64,000 bases of DNA from Nocardia cyriacigeorgica (GCF_029868385.1 NZ_JARWNX010000022.1:86623-150622); one strand, 5' to 3'; shown: positions 28,029 to 37,665, counted from the stretch's first letter. The notes: a model not told the origin generated them from the letters alone. Program-made: numbers and translations.

Positions 28029-28673
28029 TCAGTGCTGGTACAGCCCGCGATAGGCGGTGATCATCGCGACGAGATGGTCGATGATCTCCGCGCGGTCGGC
28101 GCGCAGCGAACCGCCGAGCCAGGCCGAGAACATGCCCGCGTTGCCGCTGGCCATGGTGACGGCGGCCAGGCGGCGACGCACCGGGTCGGCGATCTGGGAG
28201 AACAGATGGTCCTGGATGAGCCGGGTGAACGCGGGCATCACCGCGATGGTGGTCTGACCGAGGCCGGTACTGGAATAGGGCTCCACCAGGAACAGACGGG
28301 ATTTGCGCGGGTCCTCGAGCACCTTGTCCACCAGGACCTCCGACAGGCTGCGGTCCCTGGAGGGATCGTCGGCGACGGCGAAGGCGGTCATCGGCTCCAG
28401 GAACTCCTCGGCCACCTGCCGGTAGAGCACATCGAGCAGCTCGTCCCGGCTGGCGAAGCTCTCGTAGAAGTAGCGGTCGGTGAGGTTGGCCCGGCGGCAC
28501 ACCGCCCGCATGGTGACTCCGGCTGCTCCGGATTCGCCGATCAGATCGAGGGCCGCCTCCAGCAACGTCGCCCGCCGCACCTGCTTGCGTTCGGTGAGCG
28601 TGGTTCCGCCCCAGATCCGGGGTCCGCCGAGTGGATCCGCGTGCGGGTGGTCTGCGTCCTGGCCTGTCTGCAC
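28029..28673 (-). CDS. TetR family regulator
   Basis: A 214-residue TetR protein with HTH at about residues 30-77 (RRATLLEAALDLIGESGAAGVTMRAVCRRANLTDRYFYESFASRDELL). The ligand domain contains PYSSTGLGQTTI and a tail GLYQH. The start is GTG 28673 with AGGGTGG upstream. It is divergent from the condensation-domain gene at 28.8 kb and may control the acyltransferase/MMPL genes there (inference from position). Confidence 0.85.
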   Translation of the reverse strand: MQTGQDADHPHADPLGGPRIWGGTTLTERKQVRRATLLEAALDLIGESGAAGVTMRAVCRRANLTDRYFYESFASRDELLDVLYRQVAEEFLEPMTAFAVADDPSRDRSLSEVLVDKVLEDPRKSRLFLVEPYSSTGLGQTTIAVMPAFTRLIQDHLFSQIADPVRRRLAAVTMASGNAGMFSAWLGGSLRADRAEIIDHLVAMITAYRGLYQH

Positions 28674-28820
28674 CGTTCCACCCTAATGCCGCCCCGAGCG
28701 GGTCTCGGCCACCCCGCCCGATCGCCGACGTGACGGCGTCACGCATCGGTAACCAGCGGTTAACTCCCTCGGGATAGCGTCCCGGCGATATCGAGCGTGC
28801 TGGTGAGGGTGTAGGTGCAG

Positions 28821-30299
28821 ATGGACTCCGCTACGGGGATCTTGTCGGGGGAAATCGTCGACGACGGGCTCGGTAGCGGGTCGATACCGGTGGTGCGTCG
28901 CGCCATCCGGACGGCGCCGCCGCTGCCGCGCCCGCCGGTGCTGATGCGCCGTCCGCGCCCGGACCATATCCCGCTGGCTCCCGCGCAGGAGCGGATGTGG
29001 CATGCGGCCCACATGGGTCGTTCGGCAGACTGGAACGTCGCTCGAGCGGTTCGCCTGCGCGGTGGTCCGGTCGACATCGACGCGCTCGTCGCCGCGATCG
29101 GTGACGTCGTGGCCAGACATGAACCGTTGCGTACCCGCTACCCGATGACCGAACAAGGTCCGGCGCAGGTCGTCGTCGCGACGGCCGACGCCGAACTCGA
29201 CCTGCGGGTGTGCGCCCTCGCCGAAGCCGATCTGCCCGCACGGCTCGCCGAATTCGCCGAGCGTGGGTTCGACCTCGCGACCGAGCTACCGCTGCGCGCG
29301 CGGGTGTATGCGCTCGACGCCGATGACGTGGTGCTGCTGCTGGTCGGCCACCACATCTCGATCGACGGCCGGTCGGTCGCCCCGCTGCTGCGTGATCTCG
29401 GCGCCGCGTACGCCGCCCGCGCGTGCGGCCGCGCGCCTGCCCTCGCCCCGCTGCCGGTCGATTACGCCGATTACACCCTGTGGAAGCACGCCCAGCTCGG
29501 CGACTACACCGACGAATGGAGCCGGGCCACCCAGCAGCTGCGGTACTGGGCCGATACGCTCGCCGGGCGGCCCGCGCTGCTGGAATTCCCGTGCGATCGT
29601 CCGCGTCCGGTGCTGCCCTCCTCGACAGGCGCGAGCATTTCCGTCGCGTTTCCCGCATCCGTGCACGCGGCGCTGCTCGATCGGGCACAGCACGGCCGGG
29701 CGAGTCTGTTCATGGTGTTGCAGGCGGCGTTCGCACTGTGCGTCGGCTGGTTCGGGCGCAGCGCCGACGTCACGGTGGCGACCGCGGTGAGCGGGCGAGA
29801 TCACCGCCTGCTCGACGATCTCGTCGGCAATTTCGCCGACGATGTGCTGCTCCGTATCCGACTGGACCGAGCCGCGGACCCGGACGAACTCATCGACCAG
29901 GTCCGCCGGGTCGCGCTCGCCGCCTTCGCGCATCCGGACACTCCCAATCCGCGCCTGAAGCGCTGTCTGATGCAGGACGCGGCGTGCCCGCTGTTCCAGG
30001 CCACCCTGATCCTCGAGCGCGGCGCCGTCGCGCCCGAATCAGCGACGGGCGCACCGGCGCTCACCGTGACCGACCTGCCGGCGGGGGCACCGCGCGCCAA
30101 ACACGATCTGGAGTTCGGGCTGGTCGAACGATACGACGAGGCGGGGAAGCCGGGCGGCGTCGACGGCGTGTTCCTCTATCCCACCGCGCTGTTCGACCCG
30201 GCCACCGCCGCATCGTTCGTCGAACGGTTCACCGCGGTGGTGCGTGCGCTGGCGGCCGGATACCGCGGACCGCTCGCCGCCCTGCTCACCGCGCGCTGA
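28821..30299 (+). CDS. Free-standing condensation-domain acyltransferase
   Basis: A 492-residue single NRPS-type condensation domain. The active-site motif GHHISIDG (HHxxxDG, His178) is intact, and PLAPAQERMW and the late SGRDHRLLDDLVGNFADDVLLR block match C-domain motifs C1 and C5. There is no adenylation, carrier or thioesterase domain. A 45-residue low-complexity N-terminus precedes it. In mycobacteria, free-standing C-domain PapA acyltransferases esterify surface lipids and sit beside MmpL exporters. An MMPL gene follows here after 236 bases, which suggests the same role. A GTG 28815 two codons earlier is an alternative start. Confidence 0.85.
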   Translation: MDSATGILSGEIVDDGLGSGSIPVVRRAIRTAPPLPRPPVLMRRPRPDHIPLAPAQERMWHAAHMGRSADWNVARAVRLRGGPVDIDALVAAIGDVVARHEPLRTRYPMTEQGPAQVVVATADAELDLRVCALAEADLPARLAEFAERGFDLATELPLRARVYALDADDVVLLLVGHHISIDGRSVAPLLRDLGAAYAARACGRAPALAPLPVDYADYTLWKHAQLGDYTDEWSRATQQLRYWADTLAGRPALLEFPCDRPRPVLPSSTGASISVAFPASVHAALLDRAQHGRASLFMVLQAAFALCVGWFGRSADVTVATAVSGRDHRLLDDLVGNFADDVLLRIRLDRAADPDELIDQVRRVALAAFAHPDTPNPRLKRCLMQDAACPLFQATLILERGAVAPESATGAPALTVTDLPAGAPRAKHDLEFGLVERYDEAGKPGGVDGVFLYPTALFDPATAASFVERFTAVVRALAAGYRGPLAALLTAR

Positions 30300-30535
30300 C
30301 CTCGACCACGTCGCCGATCGTCGCGGCGGGCATGAATTCCACCGAGGTAGAACGGGATTCGAGAATGTAACGTCCGGTCTTGTCGGGCCGGTACGTTGGA
30401 TGACGTTCAACAGTGCGGGTACGAGCGGAAAGGACCCGGCCCCTTGGCAATCGGCGTGCTGGTCAGATCGGATCGAAGAATCCCTCCTCGGCGCGCCGGT
30501 GGGGGTAGCGGCGTCCGGGCGCGCGAGGTCGGCTG

Positions 30536-32722
30536 ATGTTCACGCGCTGGGGCGAATTCGTGTATCGGCTGCGGTTCGCCGTCATCGCCCTCGTGGGTGC
30601 GGCACTGCTCGGCCTCGGCGTGATCGGGATCGGCCTCGACGCGCATCTGACCTCGGGCGGCCTGGACGATCCGACCTCGGAATCGGCGGTGGCCGCGCGG
30701 TTGTCGGACCGGGCGTTCGGTCGCAATCACGATGTCGATGTGGTGGTGCTCTACACCGCGCCGGACGGTGCCACCGTCGACGACCCGGAGTTCGCGCGCC
30801 GGGTGGTGGACAATCTGAACAGTCTGCCCCGCGAGCATCCCGGTGAGATCCTCGGCATCAACGCCGCCTATTGGCCGACCGAGACCGGCAGACTCACCGG
30901 CGCACAGGCCGCCACCGATGACCGCAAACACGCCGTCGCCGCCATCGCCATTCGCGGTGCGACCGACACCGAGATGGTGCAGAACTATCGGAAGGTCAAG
31001 GACGCCTTCGCCATCCCCGGTATCGACGTGCAGGTCGGCGGTCTGCAAGCGGTGGCCGGGACATTGAACGACACCGCGGCCAACGACACCCGCAGGCTCG
31101 AAATGCTGGCCGTGCCCGCGGTGGCGATCCTGCTGTTCTTCATCTTCGGTGGTGTAGTGGCCGCGGCGCTGCCGCTGATCGTGGGTGGGCTGACGGTCTT
31201 CGGCGCCTACGGGATACTGCGGCTGCTCACCACCGTCACGGAGGTGAATTCCTTCGTATCGCCGGTGGTCTCGATGATCGGCGTCGGACTCGCGATCGAT
31301 TACGGCCTGTTCGTGGTCAGCCGGTTCCGGGAGGAGCTGGCCGCCGGATACGACACACCGGCCGCGGTGCGGCGCTCGGTGATGACGGCCGGGCGGACCG
31401 TGGTGTTCTCGGCGATCATGATCATCGCGAGCCTCGGCGGGATGCTGCTGTTCCCACAGGGCTTCCTGAAATCCATGGGTTACGGCGCCATCGCGACGGT
31501 ATCGCTGGCGGCGCTGACCTCGATCACCCTGCTGCCCGCCATGCTCGCGGTACTCGGGCCGCGGGTGGATCTGCTCGGTTTCGAACGGTTCCGCCGCACC
31601 AGGACCACCGCGGAGGTGGAGAGCGGTTTCTGGGCGCGCAGCACCGAGTGGGTGATGCGGCATCCACTGAAGATCACCGTCGCCCTGTGTCTCGGTCTGC
31701 TCCTGTTGATCCTGCCGATGCGCAATCTGGTGTTCGGCGGATTCAGCGAACGGTATCTGCCGCCCGACGATCCGACCCGGGTGGCGCAGGAGAGGATCGA
31801 CACCCTGTTCCCGGTCCGCACATCCGATCCGCTGGAACTGATCTTCGTCTCCGATAACAGCAATGCGGTCGGCGATCTGTGGGACAGGGCGAACGCGGCG
31901 CCGGGGCTGGCTGGCAGCTTCGAGATACCGGCACGATCGACGGTGCAGGAGCAGGTGTATCGCACCAAGGCCACGCTGGTCGACTCCGCCGAAGCGGGGG
32001 AGACCATCGAGTACCTGCGGGCAATGGACCGACCCGACGGGGTGACGATGCTCGTCGGCGGCGTCCCCGCCATCCAGAAGGATTCGATCGACGCCCTGCT
32101 GGTCCGGATACCGTTCATGATCGCGCTGGTGCTGCTCGTCACGACGCTGCTGATGTTCCTGACCTTCGGTTCCCTCGTGCTACCGATCAAGGCGGCATTG
32201 ATGAGCGCGCTGGGCCTCGGCTCCACACTCGGCATCCTGACCTGGATTTTCCTCGACGGACACGGTGCGGGTCTGCTGAACTTCACCCCGCAACCCATCC
32301 AGGCGAACATGCTGGTGCTGATCATCGCGATCATCTACGGGCTGTCCACCGATTACGAGGTGTTCCTGCTGTCCAGGATGGTGGAAGCCCGCTCGCGGGG
32401 CGCGACCACCACGGAGGCCGTGCGCACCGGCACCGCGCACACCGGACGCATCATCACCGCCGCCGCGCTGATCCTGCTGGTGGTGACGGGCGCGTTCGCC
32501 TTCTCGGATCTGGTGATGATGCAGTACATCGCCTTCGGCATGATCGCCGCTTTGATCATCGACGCCACCGTCCTGCGCATGATGCTTGTCCCGGCCACCA
32601 TGAAGCTGCTCGGCGATCGCTGCTGGTGGGCGCCGCACTGGATGAAACGCGTCCAACACCGCATCGGACTCGGCGAACCGGTGTTGGTCGAGGAACCACC
32701 GACCCGTGCCCGAATCGGATAG
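30536..32722 (+). CDS. MMPL family RND transporter
   Basis: A 728-residue MmpL-type transporter with twelve predicted helices. It starts with one helix (residues 12-35), then an outer domain, helices 2-6 (about 185-340), a second outer domain and helices 8-12 (about 510-690). The proton-relay helices carry the GVGLAIDYGLFVVSRFREE and YGLSTDYEVFLLSRMVEARS motifs, with the paired Asp-Tyr residues of MmpL proteins. It exports lipids or siderophores across the inner membrane; its PapA-like neighbour favours an acylated lipid (inference). The start is ATG 30536. The 236 bases before it hold no gene that I can support. Confidence 0.93.
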   Translation: MFTRWGEFVYRLRFAVIALVGAALLGLGVIGIGLDAHLTSGGLDDPTSESAVAARLSDRAFGRNHDVDVVVLYTAPDGATVDDPEFARRVVDNLNSLPREHPGEILGINAAYWPTETGRLTGAQAATDDRKHAVAAIAIRGATDTEMVQNYRKVKDAFAIPGIDVQVGGLQAVAGTLNDTAANDTRRLEMLAVPAVAILLFFIFGGVVAAALPLIVGGLTVFGAYGILRLLTTVTEVNSFVSPVVSMIGVGLAIDYGLFVVSRFREELAAGYDTPAAVRRSVMTAGRTVVFSAIMIIASLGGMLLFPQGFLKSMGYGAIATVSLAALTSITLLPAMLAVLGPRVDLLGFERFRRTRTTAEVESGFWARSTEWVMRHPLKITVALCLGLLLLILPMRNLVFGGFSERYLPPDDPTRVAQERIDTLFPVRTSDPLELIFVSDNSNAVGDLWDRANAAPGLAGSFEIPARSTVQEQVYRTKATLVDSAEAGETIEYLRAMDRPDGVTMLVGGVPAIQKDSIDALLVRIPFMIALVLLVTTLLMFLTFGSLVLPIKAALMSALGLGSTLGILTWIFLDGHGAGLLNFTPQPIQANMLVLIIAIIYGLSTDYEVFLLSRMVEARSRGATTTEAVRTGTAHTGRIITAAALILLVVTGAFAFSDLVMMQYIAFGMIAALIIDATVLRMMLVPATMKLLGDRCWWAPHWMKRVQHRIGLGEPVLVEEPPTRARIG

Positions 32723-32890
32723 GCGCGAGAACTGTTGCGGCGCTGTATCGATCGCGCTGGCGGGGTGCGTCTCCCGAGATGTGCGGAGGCACGGCCACGG
32801 TCGTGGCCCGGCGCGCGGCACCCGGAGATGGCTAGACTTCGACAGTGCCGTGGCCGGTGCCCGGCGGCCCGGTGAGAAGCGAGGTAAGCG

Positions 32891-34360
32891 GTGAGTGCGG
32901 TGGACCGGTGGCTGATTGCGCGCAGTGCCGATATGCGGCCGACCCCGGCGGACCGGATACTGCTCAGATTGAGCCGGATGGCCGATCGCAATCTGCTGTG
33001 GGTGGCCACCGCCGGGGCGATGTACCTGCTCGGTGATCGTGCGCAACGGCGAGCCGCCGTGCGCGGGGTGCTGTCGGTCGGCCTGGCCAGCGGTATCGCC
33101 AATGGGATCGCCAAACCGTTGTTCCCCCGGCGCAGGCCGCCGGACGCCTCGGTCCCGTTCGTGCGCAGACCTGTCAAACCGCCCTACTCTTCCTCGTTCC
33201 CGTCCGGGCATTCGGCGTCGGCGGCGGCGTTCGTCACCGGTGTCGCGCTCGAGGACCGCCGCGCGGCCGCGGTGGTGGCGCCGGTGGCGGTCGCCGTCGG
33301 GTACTCCCGGGTCCATATCGGGGTGCACTGGCCCTCCGATGTCGTCGCTGGCGCGATGCTCGGTTCCGCGCTGGCGCTGGGCACCCGCCGCTGGTGGGCG
33401 GTGCGCGCCGGGGAACCGGCCACTATGGGGCCCACCGAATCCGTGGACCCGGTGCCTGCGGGGGCGGGGCTGCTGTTGGTGGTCAACCGGCTGTCGGGTC
33501 TCGGCAACGGCGACCGGGCCGAGGAGCTGCGCGGCACGCTGCCCGCCGCCCGGGTACTCGAATTCGATCCGCGTGCCGACCTCGGCGCCCAGATCGATAA
33601 GTGTGTCGGCGAGGGCGGGGTGAGCGCGCTCGGTGTTCTCGGTGGCGACGGAACCGTGTCCGGTGTCGCCGAATCGGCGGTGCGCCACGATCTGCCGCTC
33701 GCGGTGTTCGCCGGTGGCACACTCAACCATTTCGCCCGCGATCTCGGCGTCGACGATCCGGCCGCGACGGTGGCGGCGCTCGAATCGGGCGAGGTGATGC
33801 GCACCGATACCGCTCGGGTGCGCTTCGGCGGCGACGGTGAGCGCACCTTCGTCAATACCGCGAGTCTCGGCGGCTATCCGGATTTCGTGCGGCTGCGGGA
33901 GAAGCTGGAATCACGGCTCGGGAAATGGCCCGCCGCGGCGGTCGCGTTGCTGCGTGTGTTGTCGCGCGCGCAGCCGTTGCATGTGATCATCGACGGCGAA
34001 CGTACCGAGATCTGGATGCTGTTCGTCGGCAACGGCACCTATCTGCCCGGCCACCAGGTCCCGACCGCACGGCCGCGACTGCACGGCGGCACCCTCGACG
34101 TCCGATACCTGCGCGCGGATCTGCCGCTGTCGCGGACCCGGCTGATCTGGTCGACCATCACCGGAAGCCTGGAGCATTCGCACACCTACGTCCACCGCCG
34201 GGTCGCCCGGATGCACGTCCAGGTCGTCGGGGCCGACGTCTCACTCGCCACCGACGGCGAGGTCAACCATCGCGTGAAAGACCTGACCATCAGCAGCGAG
34301 CCTGGCGCGCTCGGCGTTTTCCGGCCGTCGGAGCCCGATATCGTCGATGGCCGGGGCTGA
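32891..34360 (+). CDS. PAP2 phosphatase / lipid kinase fusion
   Basis: A 489-residue fusion. The N-terminal PAP2 domain (about 1-175, several helices) has KPLFPRRRPP, SFPSGHSASA and SRVHIGVHWPSDVVAG, the three phosphatidic-acid phosphatase motifs. The C-terminal DAGK/LCB5 catalytic domain (about 195-485) has VLGGDGTVSGVAE and FAGGTLNHFARDL for ATP binding. Such fusions are common in Mycobacteriales and link lipid-phosphate removal with lipid phosphorylation; the substrate is unproven. The start is GTG 32891 with a GCGAGG site. Confidence 0.9.
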   Translation: MSAVDRWLIARSADMRPTPADRILLRLSRMADRNLLWVATAGAMYLLGDRAQRRAAVRGVLSVGLASGIANGIAKPLFPRRRPPDASVPFVRRPVKPPYSSSFPSGHSASAAAFVTGVALEDRRAAAVVAPVAVAVGYSRVHIGVHWPSDVVAGAMLGSALALGTRRWWAVRAGEPATMGPTESVDPVPAGAGLLLVVNRLSGLGNGDRAEELRGTLPAARVLEFDPRADLGAQIDKCVGEGGVSALGVLGGDGTVSGVAESAVRHDLPLAVFAGGTLNHFARDLGVDDPAATVAALESGEVMRTDTARVRFGGDGERTFVNTASLGGYPDFVRLREKLESRLGKWPAAAVALLRVLSRAQPLHVIIDGERTEIWMLFVGNGTYLPGHQVPTARPRLHGGTLDVRYLRADLPLSRTRLIWSTITGSLEHSHTYVHRRVARMHVQVVGADVSLATDGEVNHRVKDLTISSEPGALGVFRPSEPDIVDGRG

Positions 34361-34539
34361 CCTCGGCCGAGCCGAGTTCGTCGGCATCGGGTGGGGACGG
34401 CCGATCGGGCCGAATCGTACGGTGGCACCGGTTGGTGCTGGTCCGCCGGTCGCGCCCGGTGTTGTCGACAGCGCCGGACAACATTCGGGACCGAGCCGCA
34501 TCGGCGGGCGTCGGGTGGTCGGCGCGACAACGTATGTCG

Positions 34540-35025
34540 TCAGGTTCGCGGCGGCGTCTCGGCCACGGCCTTCGCCGCAGGTCCAGGGCGGGCACGTGCC
34601 CGGCGGGGCCCCTCCAGTTCGTGTCCGGCGTGGCAGCGGACCACCACATCGACGGGATGTCCGCAGTCGCGGTGTTCGACCTTCAGCGCCGGACCTTCGG
34701 GATCGGCGCAGTACTCATCGCCCCACCGCAGCAATGCCAGCAGGATCGGATACAGGTCCATGCCCTTGGCGGTGAGTCGGTACTCGCGGCGGGTCCGGCT
34801 GCCCGATTCGCGATAGGGCACCGCATCCAGCACGCCCGCCTCGACGAGTTTGCCGAGCCGATTGGACAACACCGATTCCGAGATGCCCGAGTGCTGCCGG
34901 ATCTGCTCGAAGCGATGCACGCCGTTGAACAGTTCACGCAGCACGATCATCGTCCACCGATCGCCGATGACGTCCAGCGTGCGCTGAACCGAGCAATTGG
35001 CGGTGCTGAACTCGAGCCACTCCAT
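34540..35025 (-). CDS. HxlR family regulator
   Basis: A 161-residue winged-helix protein. The HxlR core is CSVQRTLDVIGDRWTMIVLRELFNGVHRFEQI...ISESVLSNRLGKLVEAGVL, with the N-terminal Cys (residue 11) that can act as a redox or aldehyde sensor in this family. C-terminal Cys and His residues (CGHP, RCHAGHE) form a possible metal site, and a basic tail follows. It is divergent from the hotdog thioesterase and has 94 bases between starts, so it probably regulates that gene. Confidence 0.88.
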   Translation of the reverse strand: MEWLEFSTANCSVQRTLDVIGDRWTMIVLRELFNGVHRFEQIRQHSGISESVLSNRLGKLVEAGVLDAVPYRESGSRTRREYRLTAKGMDLYPILLALLRWGDEYCADPEGPALKVEHRDCGHPVDVVVRCHAGHELEGPRRARARPGPAAKAVAETPPRT

Positions 35026-35119
35026 GCGATGAGCCTAGCTGCCTTCGGACTTGACAGTCAGCCGGTCGAGATGGCTAGCTTCTATATCGAAAGCCAGATG
35101 CCGTCCTCGGGAGCACCGC

Positions 35120-35554
35120 ATGCCAGATTCCTCGACCACCTCGCCGCATATGCCGAGCGTGGACCTCGCCGCCGCCAGCCGATTCGTCGCGGCGAGCGGA
35201 TTCGTGGTCGACCATCTGTCGGGAGACGGCGTCTCCGGTCACGTCGACCTCGGCACCGATCACCACACGCCATGGGGCGTGGTGCACGGCGGGGTGTACG
35301 CGACGATCGTGGAGACGGCGGCGAGCGTCGGCGCCAGCGCCGCGGTAGCCGAGCGCGGCGAATTCGCCGTCGGCGTGCACAACGCGACCGATTTCCTGCG
35401 CCCGGCCACCGAATGCCGGGCGGCGGTAGCGGCCGAGCCCCTGCATCAGGGTCGGACCCAGCAGTTGTGGCAGGTGGTGATCACCGACGACGCGTCCGGC
35501 AAGACCCTGGCCCGCGGGCAGGTGCGGCTACAGAACGTGCCGCTGCCGAGCTGA
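35120..35554 (+). CDS. PaaI-type hotdog thioesterase
   Basis: A 144-residue hotdog-fold protein. HHTPWGVVHGGVYATIVETAAS contains the HGG turn and downstream acidic residue of the PaaI/YbgC thioesterase branch. It hydrolyses acyl- or aryl-CoA thioesters. The start is ATG 35120 with GGGAG upstream; the frame is open further 5' but without a good site. A TTGACA sequence at 35051 could be part of the promoter. Confidence 0.85.
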   Translation: MPDSSTTSPHMPSVDLAAASRFVAASGFVVDHLSGDGVSGHVDLGTDHHTPWGVVHGGVYATIVETAASVGASAAVAERGEFAVGVHNATDFLRPATECRAAVAAEPLHQGRTQQLWQVVITDDASGKTLARGQVRLQNVPLPS

Positions 35555-35698
35555 ACAGACTGTGCGGTCGGTGGCACGGGCTGACCGGGTGGCAGACCCG
35601 GCGGGCGAGCGCGGCGACCGGCGCGCATCGCCGCATCGGCAACCACACGGCGCATCGATCCGGCTTCTGGCCGCCGCGGACCAGGCTGGTGAGGGACC

Positions 35699-36421
35699 GT
35701 GCCGAACACCGAACAGCTGGAATCCCTCGGCTGGGCATATGGTGGTCGGATGGTGTGGGTGGCGATCGTCCTGGCCGTGGTGGCGGTGGCGCTGACCTGG
35801 TTCGTCGTCGTCGGCGACGCCGAGCGGCTGGTGGACGTGCCGATCATGGACTGGGTGATCGCCCATCGCAGCGACGCCCTCACCCCCGCCGTCGAAGTCG
35901 TCACGCACAGCGGTGGCACCATCGCCATGTGGTCGGCGGCGCTACTGGCCTGCGCGGTGCTCGCCTGGCGCAGACAATGGCCCGAACTGGCGCTCGTCGC
36001 GGTAACCGGTGCGGGTTCGGCGGTGCTGATTCCGCTGCTCAAATCCGTTGTCGACCGTGAGCGGCCACCGATGGCGGACCGGCTGGTGACCGTCAACAGC
36101 CATTCTTTTCCGTCCGGGCACAGTCTCGGTTCGGTGGTGGTCGTCGGTGTGATCGCGTTCGTCGTCGCGGTCGGCCTGCGGCGGCGCGGGCCGCGCCGGA
36201 TCGTGGTGGGTGCCGCGGCGACGTTCGTCGTCCTGGTCGGGCTGTCCCGCGTCTACCTGGGCGTGCACTGGCCCACCGATGTGCTCGCGGGTTGGACCAT
36301 CGGCCTGCTGTGGCTGATCATCATGCTCACCGGCTACCAGCGCTACCGCCACACCCGACCACCCGTCGCGGAGGACACCGCCGCGGCGTCGCCCGCGCCG
36401 TCCCGTATCGATACCACCTGA
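35699..36421 (+). CDS. PAP2-family membrane phosphatase
   Basis: A 240-residue, six-helix PAP2 protein. The phosphatase motifs are KSVVDRERPP, SFPSGHSLGS and SRVYLGVHWPTDVLAG, with all catalytic Arg, Ser, His and Asp positions present. Likely substrates are undecaprenyl pyrophosphate, phosphatidate or similar lipid phosphates. The start may be GTG 35699, or a GTG about 17 codons on that directly precedes the first helix (VWVAIVLAVVAVAL). It is the second PAP2 protein within 4 kb. Confidence 0.85.
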   Translation: MPNTEQLESLGWAYGGRMVWVAIVLAVVAVALTWFVVVGDAERLVDVPIMDWVIAHRSDALTPAVEVVTHSGGTIAMWSAALLACAVLAWRRQWPELALVAVTGAGSAVLIPLLKSVVDRERPPMADRLVTVNSHSFPSGHSLGSVVVVGVIAFVVAVGLRRRGPRRIVVGAAATFVVLVGLSRVYLGVHWPTDVLAGWTIGLLWLIIMLTGYQRYRHTRPPVAEDTAAASPAPSRIDTT

Positions 36422-36511
36422 CACGATCGGCCGGTGACCGTGCAGATCGCGCACGGACGCGAATCACCGTCCGTGGATCTTCGGCCGATCACGTCGATCG
36501 ACTACTCACCG

Positions 36512-36623
36512 GAATGCGTCGAGGCCCCCTGGATCACGGACGTCGACAGAAGTGCGTGGACGCCCCCGGATCACGGACGCGACAGCAATGCGTAGACGCC
36601 CGCTGGATCACGGACTTCGACAC
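36512..36623. repeat. Three 36-38 bp imperfect tandem repeats
   Basis: Three consecutive units at 36512-36549, 36550-36585 and 36586-36623 share the pattern ATGCGT-n-GACGCCC followed by GGATCACGGAC and GACAG, with a few substitutions and a 2-base deletion in unit 2. They lie in the 243-base gap between convergent PAP2 and MerR genes. No frame through them looks coding. The rest of the gap has nothing I can name. Confidence 0.8.
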
Positions 36624-36664
36624 CCCGCAAGCCCCGCGAGCGAGTGCGCACGTGGCTACGGACC

Positions 36665-37597
36665 TCACCGAGCGGGTGATCCGGCGACCGACGCGTTCAG
36701 CGCCGCGTGCAGCCATCGTTGAGTCGTACCGGTGGTGACCGTGGTGCCGAGGATGTCCGCGGTCAACGTCCAATACCTGGTGCTCACCGGGTGTAGGTCG
36801 GGAATATTGCCGATCAGTTCACGCCGGAATGCCGGGGTGTCGGTGCGACCGCGAACCTCCGCGTGCGCGGTGACGAACCGGTCGAGTTCGGCACCGACGG
36901 TAGGCCGATCGGCGGCGAGAACGCGTTCGGCGACGGCGGCGTGGGCCTCGGCGACCCCGAGGATCAGGGCCCGTTTGTCACGGATCTGGTCGGCGCGTGA
37001 ACGCCAGAGCTGATCGGCGACGACGCGGCCCAGCTCCGGCGTACCGACCAGACGCACCAATTCGGCGAAGGTGAGGACCTGATCCGGTGTCGGATGTGTC
37101 GGCACTCGCGGCACTTCCATCTCGATGAAGTCGTCGAACAGCGGCGCTGGCATCGCCGCGAGCACCCGCCGCCAGAATTCGATCATCGTGCCGCGCGCGG
37201 CCGCCCGATCCTGTACGTCCGCGAGCGCGGCGATCCTGGCGGCGCGTTCGGCGGGCGGTGCCTGCTCGATCGCGAGCAGGCAGGCGTGCCGCCAGGACAG
37301 CGCGTCGAGTTCGGCGCGCACCCCGGCCCGCTGCTCGGCCAACGCGTCCTCGACCGCCAGCGCACCCGCGAGGATCTCGGCGATCGCCGCCAAGCCGAGC
37401 CCGAGCGCCCGAAACCTGCGGATCTCCAGCAACCGGTCGACAACGGCCGGTTCGAAGACGCGATGTCCGCCGGAGGTACGACGCGACGGGAGCACTCCCT
37501 CATCGCAATAGAACCGGATGGTGCGCACCGTGACGCCGGTGCGCCGGGGCAGTTCGCCGATGCCCACCAGGTCACGGGGATGTGTGTCGTGCGTCAC
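36665..37597 (-). CDS. MerR family regulator with large C-terminal domain
   Basis: A 310-residue regulator. The MerR winged helix lies at residues 12-80 (VGIGELPRRTGVTVRTIRFYCDEGVLPSRRTSGGHRVF). It is followed by the usual dimerisation coiled coil and a further helical domain of about 190 residues, much longer than metal-type MerR proteins. The start is GTG 37597 with GGAGG eleven bases upstream; the frame stays open 52 codons upstream without support. An 8-base inverted repeat sits between this gene and the divergent mycothiol-type enzyme gene. Confidence 0.85.
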   Translation of the reverse strand: MTHDTHPRDLVGIGELPRRTGVTVRTIRFYCDEGVLPSRRTSGGHRVFEPAVVDRLLEIRRFRALGLGLAAIAEILAGALAVEDALAEQRAGVRAELDALSWRHACLLAIEQAPPAERAARIAALADVQDRAAARGTMIEFWRRVLAAMPAPLFDDFIEMEVPRVPTHPTPDQVLTFAELVRLVGTPELGRVVADQLWRSRADQIRDKRALILGVAEAHAAVAERVLAADRPTVGAELDRFVTAHAEVRGRTDTPAFRRELIGNIPDLHPVSTRYWTLTADILGTTVTTGTTQRWLHAALNASVAGSPAR

Positions 37598-37606
37598 CTT
37601 CGCTGG

Positions 37607-37628
37607 AACCTCCACCGGGCTGGAGTTT
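37607..37628. promoter_or_regulatory. MerR-type operator in the divergent promoter
   Basis: Inverted repeat with arms AACCTCCA and TGGAGTTT (7 of 8 pairs matching) around a 6-base centre, 10 bases upstream of the MerR start and 37 bases before the divergent gene. This dyad form matches sites used by MerR proteins to retwist a promoter. Confidence 0.6.
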
Positions 37629-37665
37629 CTACGGTACCGGTAGCCGCGTACACAGGAGGAACACG

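Noticed and set aside
30407..31663. 418-codon frame antisense to the MMPL gene
   Set aside because: It is Gln/Arg/His-rich with no domain and lies wholly opposite a clear transporter gene.
36512..36623. Possible mini-CRISPR array
   Set aside because: Units are directly adjacent with no unique spacers, and there are no cas genes nearby. It is a tandem repeat.
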